Shown here in pieces: positions 58,705-64,000 of a stretch of 64,000 bases of DNA. The translations under genes were made by a program, and so were the position numbers. Origin of the DNA: Spisula solida (Eukaryota; Mollusca; Bivalvia; Venerida; Mactridae); contig OX365944.1 in assembly GCA_947247005.1 (NCBI GenBank), forward strand, positions 1,810,501 through 1,874,500. Direction: 5' to 3'. Each line of letters opens with the position of its first letter. The stretch's first letter is position 1. The notes beneath the pieces are model-generated. The model was given only the letters and a program-made list of their open reading frames with translations, was not told the origin of the DNA and searched no databases.

Positions 58705-58790
58705 AGGTGTTACGATTATTGAGTGGATACCGCTCTAGACTACAGGTTCAGAGGTCCCTGGTTTGAGTCCTGGCAAGGACACGTGGACGT
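58705..58790 (+). repeat. tRNA-like sequence (h)
   Basis: A box TTGAGTGGATACC, then a CTCT/AGAG stem region and B box CCTGGTTTGAGTCCTGG in a well-pairing T arm. The ends do not form an acceptor stem. SINE head or pseudo-tRNA. Confidence 0.5.
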
Positions 58791-59422
58791 TTCTAAAATG
58801 CTTTTCAGTCTTTCCTAACTAACTAGAGTTTCATGTAAATAATCTCGCACAATATAAGGCTTTTAAAAAAACATTTGCGCACGGAAGAAATTTGGTTGCA
58901 TATATTATATATTTATGCAGACCAACCTGATCAGTATACCATTATAGATTCCACTACTCCACCAGGGGACGAGTTTATGCTAAATTTATCTGTCATTTGT
59001 AGGTTTAGTACATATTTATAGATTATCTGTAATCTCTGGAGTATAGAAGCAATCATGATCATTATTATACAAGACTTACAATTATTACAAATGACACTAA
59101 ACACTACGTCCTATTCTCTGGAGCCTCGTGAGCCACTCTGTACTGTGTACTCAGGTTTTGTCTGTGGTATAATACACGTGCATTGTTTACCCGAGCCCCG
59201 ATTGATATCGTCATTATCACAGGTTGTGTGATTGATAAAGTTATTGTCCTAACATTTCTTGTTATGTCAACATTTACTGTAACATTGGCTCTTAATCATT
59301 GATTATAATATTTCTATTTGTTACCTGAGTGGGTACCCGAGTTGTTTAAATGATGATTACTCAGGCTATCAGTGAAATGTCACATATCAGTAGTTTCTGG
59401 AATTGTAACTTCATGCACGGAG

Positions 59423-60000
59423 ATTTAAATAATGAGATTACAGTTAATTTTGAGATTTAAATAATGAGATTACTCATAAGTTTGAGATTTTAATATTGAG
59501 ATTCTTTGATAATCAGTGAAATGTAGAATTGTAAATTCATGCACAAAAGTGAGATTTAAATAATGAAAATGCTGATAATTTGAGATTTTAATAATGAGAT
59601 TTTATGATCATTCTGAGAATTGAATATTGAGATTCTGTGATAATCAGTGAAATGTACATAATATAGTAGTTTCTGGAATTGTAACTTCATTCATGGAAGT
59701 GAGATTTAAATTATGACATTACTGATAATTTTGAGATTTGAATTATAAGATCATAATTATGATAATCAGTGAAGTGTACATATTAGTAGTTTCAGGAAGT
59801 GTCATTGCATACAAGTGAGATTTAAATAATGAGATGACAAATAATTCTGAGATTTTAATAAAGAGATTATATGATAATCAGTAAAATGTACATATAAGTT
59901 TCTGGAAGTGTCAATGTACACAAGTGAGATTTAAATAATGACATTACAGATATTTCTGAGATTTTAATAATGAGTTTATGTGATAACTATTAGGTACATT
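59423..60000. repeat. degenerate tandem repeats
   Basis: GAGATTTAAATAATGAGATT, TGATAATCAGTGAAATGTAC and AGTTTCTGGAA-TGTAA motifs recur in the same order about five times with irregular spacing (about 100-130 bp). An old, decayed array. Confidence 0.7.
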
Positions 60001-60347
60001 GAAGTTATTAATTTTTATGCGGGTTAAAATTGTTTTGAGGTTTATTTTGCAAGTAATACTATTATACCTGCACAGTAATTTGAAAAAATCAGATACACTT
60101 CATTATTGAGGTGTCTATAGTGATAATTAATATTGTATATACATATCTACTGTTGTTTTATGGATAATATATGATTTTGTGGATACACACTATGCGGCCA
60201 TGTGATTTACTTCTTTGGATTCTGGTTTTGATATCGGTCAAATCAATACAAACTCCATTGATTTCAATGTTTTGACCTTTAATAGGTCATCAGGAAATTT
60301 ATGAAATGAAATTAACCAATAACTGGATTTTATTGAACCACACAGCA
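60001..60347. other. unannotated stretch
   Basis: No feature recognised. Confidence 0.4.
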
Positions 60348-60529
60348 TATAAACCAAATCACTGTATAACTTCAAAATTGGGATACTATAATATAGTATA
60401 CAATTCAACTTGTATGATTTATTGTGAGCAAAAGCATCTGTGATTTCCGATCACTGTATGACTTAATAGAAGACTATACAATTCAATGTGTATGCCCTTA
60501 TTGCAAAAATCGGAAGTTGACTCGTTTAA
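60348..60529 (+). repeat. 160-bp dispersed repeat, copy 3
   Basis: TATAAACCAAATCACTGTAT to GTTGACTCGTTTA, same order of motifs as 4708-4869, with a small AT insertion. Confidence 0.8.
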
Positions 60530-61681
60530 ACACTGTGTGAAATACATGTATATTATATGGATGTAACATTTAAGACTCTTGATGAAATGAGACATAAATC
60601 TGAAGCCTGACTCATCTAGATAGTTCAACTCTTACTTCATTTCAGTTGTATATAGTCAACTGTATATAATGTGGTTCATTTATTTAATTAATTAAATTTT
60701 TTTTTATTCTTACCAGTATAGAAATGCTCTCCTGATACAAGTAAGAGTGACAGACATGTTGAGCAAAATCTGAAATAGATCGACAACTTTTTGTATTGTG
60801 TCTGTTTATCACTGTTTTGGCCACGGAAGATATATTTTTTGACTGACAGCTTTTGGGAAATTATGTCTTGATGTATGTGAGATTCAACTTACTGGCACAC
60901 ATTGTTTGTAAGACAATTTACTAAAGGCTAAATGAGTTGTATTCTAGAAATGTCACATTGACCCATGTTCTTCTGAACTCCAAATACTATCAGAACAAAT
61001 ATTAAAGCTTTTTCCTACAAACTATATTTATGTCTAATTGTAGTCATAATAAAATTGACATGAAAATGTCCAAAAAAACTCTTATAGTAGAGTGCTAGGG
61101 ATATACATACTAGACTACTTGCTACACTGGAGCTTTTTCCTCTGGATGTTTTCCACATAATATACAATATTTGGAACTGTGAATTAAAACAATGTTTAAA
61201 TACAAAATGAACCATTTGTGGGGTGCGAAGTCTGGAAGGATTTTATTAAGTGATGATAATCAAAGGTAAATGTGTTGATTTGATTTAGCATGCAATTTAA
61301 GTAACTTTTTCTCCAAACCAAAAATTAAAAATTAATGATGGAAATTAAAAAAAAAATGTTAAAGGGAGGTAATAATATGATCATGTTGTTAACAGTGCAA
61401 TTCTTAATATGTGCTTTAAACTTCACATTGAGAACATTGTAAGAACACAATGTGTTCTGGGATAATTTAAGAACACATTTTATCACTTAAATACCGTAAT
61501 CTTCGATGTGAGAACAAATTACGGAACAATGTTCTCCAACACGTGTGATAACAAATGCGTGATGTCACCAGCTTTTCGGCGCGAAAACATAACGTCTTAA
61601 ATTCGTCTTAATTTCGTTATTTCTGACGTTATTTTGACTCGGTAACTATGGTAATGTGATCAAAAGATTCCACCACTCGTT
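60530..61681. other. unannotated stretch
   Basis: GTAAGAACACAATGTGTTC and similar AAGAACA motifs cluster from 61430 to 61560. No exon or RNA gene supported. Confidence 0.4.
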
Positions 61682-61801
61682 CTCATTGAGATCAATCTTT
61701 CTTAAACTTGGAACGAAAACAAATTATTGAGCTCGCCAAGGGCTCACTTAATAACCTATGTTATCTAGACTCATTTAAGAAATGTTTATCTCCAAAGACA
61801 G
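61682..61801. mobile_element. 120-bp palindromic MITE, copy 2
   Basis: Ends TTGAGATCAATCTTTCTTAA and AAGAAATGTTTATCTCCAA. The centre (AACGAAAACAAA, GGGCTCACTTAATAACCTAT) is the reverse complement of the centre of copy 1 at 32364, so the element is present in both orientations between similar ends. Confidence 0.65.
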
Positions 61802-62775
61802 CTCATGATGGATCCTATGTGTGTTCAAACCATGAATAAGTGTTCTTGAACTGCCCTTAAAATGTCTATGCACATTTAGGAACAATTTAAGAACTTTCCG
61901 AATTATTTAACTGTTCAGGAATTGTTCTTCAACTGTTTTCTAAAACATAAGAATTCATTTTCCCAGGTGTAATTACGTAATTACTAAAATATTTAATTGT
62001 CAATTATCGTACCAGCATGTTGCTTGATGATGTGCGGTTGCTTGATGTATTGGTTCATTTTGTGATTAAGGTCATCATTCCTATTTTCAGTTATTAGCGA
62101 CGTGAACAACATAACTCATCTTTGGGTACATGTGGCTTCAAATAGCTCAGTGAAATTGTTATAATGTTTTTTAAATCAAGATTTTCTTCAACCCATGCAG
62201 GCTTGTATTTAAGCTCACACGAGACGAAGCAAAGCATGTCATGAATTATGCATCAACATTTTGTTTAAACATCATCTTTTAATCAACCACGGAATGAGTT
62301 TTGATTAAGCTTCACAATTTAAAGCATACTTGGATGTTTCTCTGGGTGCTGGTCCTGTACAAAATTAGGTCATTAGATCTAAAAATAAATTTTAAAATGG
62401 GACGTCAAGGGTTACATGGAAACGTGACATATCGGACTGCTTGACCTGACAAAATGGCCGACATTCGCATACCTGAGATGCCAGGTTTTAGTTATATTCT
62501 GTTTGGTATTGGTTTCTTGCTATTGGTATGCAGAACAAACTTGGGCATTTCGTAAGTCTGTACTTCTGTTTTCAGAATTATCTATAAGAATTGCACAAAA
62601 TGCTGCACTGACCTCCTCATTGTTATTCAAGTCGGCCATTTTTAGCTGGAGTATTTGCATAACAATAGCCAGAGCTGCGGCGTTAAATTGAAGCTGTGCA
62701 CTTTGCCGATACTGTGTGATATTCCTACTATTAAACTGTCCGCATTTAAAGAAATAGGAGTTGGAAATTACTAAA
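61802..62775. other. unannotated stretch
   Basis: No supported feature. The open frame at 62503-62691 lacks splice signals. Confidence 0.4.
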
Positions 62776-62857
62776 TTTTGTCACTTTGGCATCACAAGGT
62801 TGTATCTCACTATATAGTATATTGTAAGATACAACCTTGTGGCGCCAAAGGGACAAG
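62776..62857. repeat. hairpin with 31-bp arms
   Basis: TTTGTCACTTTGGCATCACA-AGGTTGTATCT pairs with AGATACAACCTTGTGGCGCC-AAAGGGACAAG around a loop of about 19 nt. Possibly a tiny MITE. Confidence 0.8.
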
Positions 62858-63029
62858 TCTCGCAGGAGGTGCATGAGGTTTTTGGACCATTGGATGGGAA
62901 CAAAAAGTTCATTCCAGATTATGTTGCATTAATTTTTCCCCATAAACTCTTTAATTGGGAGGTTGAAAACCACATTTCAAACTGTCAACAACTGAATTGT
63001 ATTGTATTTCCATGTTTTATCTGTTTCAG

Positions 63030-63190
63030 TGGAAAGAAGGAATTACACAGATCAAAAACCTTGCCGATTATACGACCCCCTAAGGTGGTGCAAAATGAAA
63101 CTACAAGCATTGATGTGGAAAGTGCTTGTCTTGCACGAAAACAATCAGTTCCGATATTGAACATCTTGAAACGAGGGAAATCTAACAATG
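63030..63190 (+). CDS. candidate internal exon, basic/proline-containing protein
   Basis: A 161-bp open segment after a good acceptor (TTTTATCTGTTTCAG) and before a donor GTAATA at 63191. It begins with one base of a split codon and ends with one. The residues include ELHRSKTLPIIRPPKVV and ACLARKQSVPILNILKRGKS, basic with Ser/Thr next to Arg/Lys as in kinase-substrate linkers. No domain recognised. The start phase fits the end phase of the candidate exons at 7422 and 33369. The ATG-initiated frame from 62839 runs through intron-like sequence and a hairpin, so I place the start at the acceptor. Confidence 0.55.
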
Positions 63191-63284
63191 GTAATATTTT
63201 TTAAGTACCTTACTTTTAGTTTTTAACTTGTTTTCCAATGGAACAATGCTTATACATTCCTTGCCACAATATGGGAGAGGATTA

Positions 63285-63680
63285 TAGGAATGGTCCGTCT
63301 GTCCATAACAAAATCGTTTTCGCTCCATAACATTTATACAAATATAACTAATAAAGACAACATGCAGAATTCACATTCCAACCATGCCGGCTCATTAGGT
63401 CACAATTCAAGGTCAAAGGTTTGAACCTTACATTTTTTTTCCACTCCGTAACATTTTTAAAACGCCTGGGACGTATTGCATGAGACTCATAGCAAATGTG
63501 TAACTACTAAAGACAACTTGCAGAACCCACGTTCCAACAATGCCAGCTCAAGGTTAAGGTCACAGTTCTAGGTAAAAGATTTGAACCTTACATTCGTGTC
63601 TGCTTCATAACTTTTTAATGCCTGGGCCAAGTTGCATGAAACTCATTTCAAATGTGTAACTAACAAGAAATATCTTTAAA
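63285..63680 (+). repeat. 175-bp tandem-core dispersed repeat
   Basis: GGTCCGTCTGTCCATAAC start, then about two diverged units marked by AAAGACAACATGCAGAA / AAAGACAACTTGCAGAA and TTTGAACCTTACATT. Same design as the elements at 2607, 10123 and 14587. Confidence 0.6.
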
Positions 63681-64000
63681 AAAGATTAACAGCGTTAATA
63701 CAGTAGATAAGTGTACTTATTTTCAATGAAGATGCGGACGTTATTTCATATCGTTGAAATGAAAAACACAAATAAAACTATTTATATGTGTATATTATTT
63801 AAAAAATTATACTATAGGTATGTATAGTTGTCTATATTCTATGGGCGGTTATATCAGGCAATTATAGCGATAATGATTCCAAACTTAACTCAGATTTTAA
63901 TATTTAGCACGCATTATGTCTGAAAAAAAACCTGTAGACGGGACTAACCTTAAATAAACGTAGAAATTAGACAAAACAAAAAATGGGAAAAAGGAAAATC
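63681..64000. other. unannotated right edge
   Basis: AT-rich. No feature recognised. Confidence 0.4.

Noticed and set aside
62839..63029. N-terminal part of an ATG-initiated frame leading into the exon at 63030
   Set aside because: Begins in a hairpin arm and runs up to a good splice acceptor; more likely intron.

Overview
The window looks like AT-rich nuclear DNA of a bivalve mollusc. This is inferred from repeat families I associate with clam and oyster genomes: short elements with a 5' hairpin and (CCGT)n runs, 145-170 bp tandem cores, and many TIR miniature transposons. There are no operons, rRNA genes or bacterial features. Almost all of it is intron or intergenic sequence filled with repeats.

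Cellular coding signal is sparse. Three short plus-strand exon candidates (7422-7622, 33369-33464, 63030-63190) have splice-like borders and mutually compatible phases. They may be exons of one gene with introns of about 25-30 kb, although I cannot name the product. A fourth candidate exon (28545-28784) has another phase and must belong elsewhere or need unseen partners. A possible broken exon pair lies at 27631-27896.

The most complete genetic unit is a minus-strand DIRS-type (tyrosine-recombinase) retroelement at 40192-44987. It has gag, reverse transcriptase, RNase H and tyrosine recombinase, perfect 41-bp inverted terminal repeats, and an internal complementary region matching both ends. 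Gag and pol are joined by a canonical -1 slippery heptamer, A AAA AAC, in the correct frame. Four frame breaks, two in-frame stops and a lost RNase H Asp mark the copy as dead, unless some of these are assembly errors.

Region by region: 0-5.5 kb holds a 29-bp minisatellite, 170-bp tandem-core repeats, a (CCGT)n element and a TA-flanked MITE. 6.8-10.9 kb holds MITEs, an exon, a TTAA-flanked element and a 145-bp-core element. 13.6-17.7 kb holds a foldback element and a 789-bp hAT-type element with a perfect 8-bp target duplication. 18.4-24 kb holds four minisatellites. 22-27.5 kb holds seven tRNA-like sequences. 28-40 kb holds further large minisatellites and two TA-flanked DNA elements. 40-45 kb is the DIRS element. 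45-52 kb holds two tRNA-derived SINEs, a long hairpin and more dispersed repeats. 52.1-55.4 kb is two adjacent minisatellites, the first with a 719-bp higher-order repeat. 55.5-64 kb holds dispersed repeats, MITEs and the last exon. Minisatellites alone take up roughly 18 percent of the window by summed coordinates.
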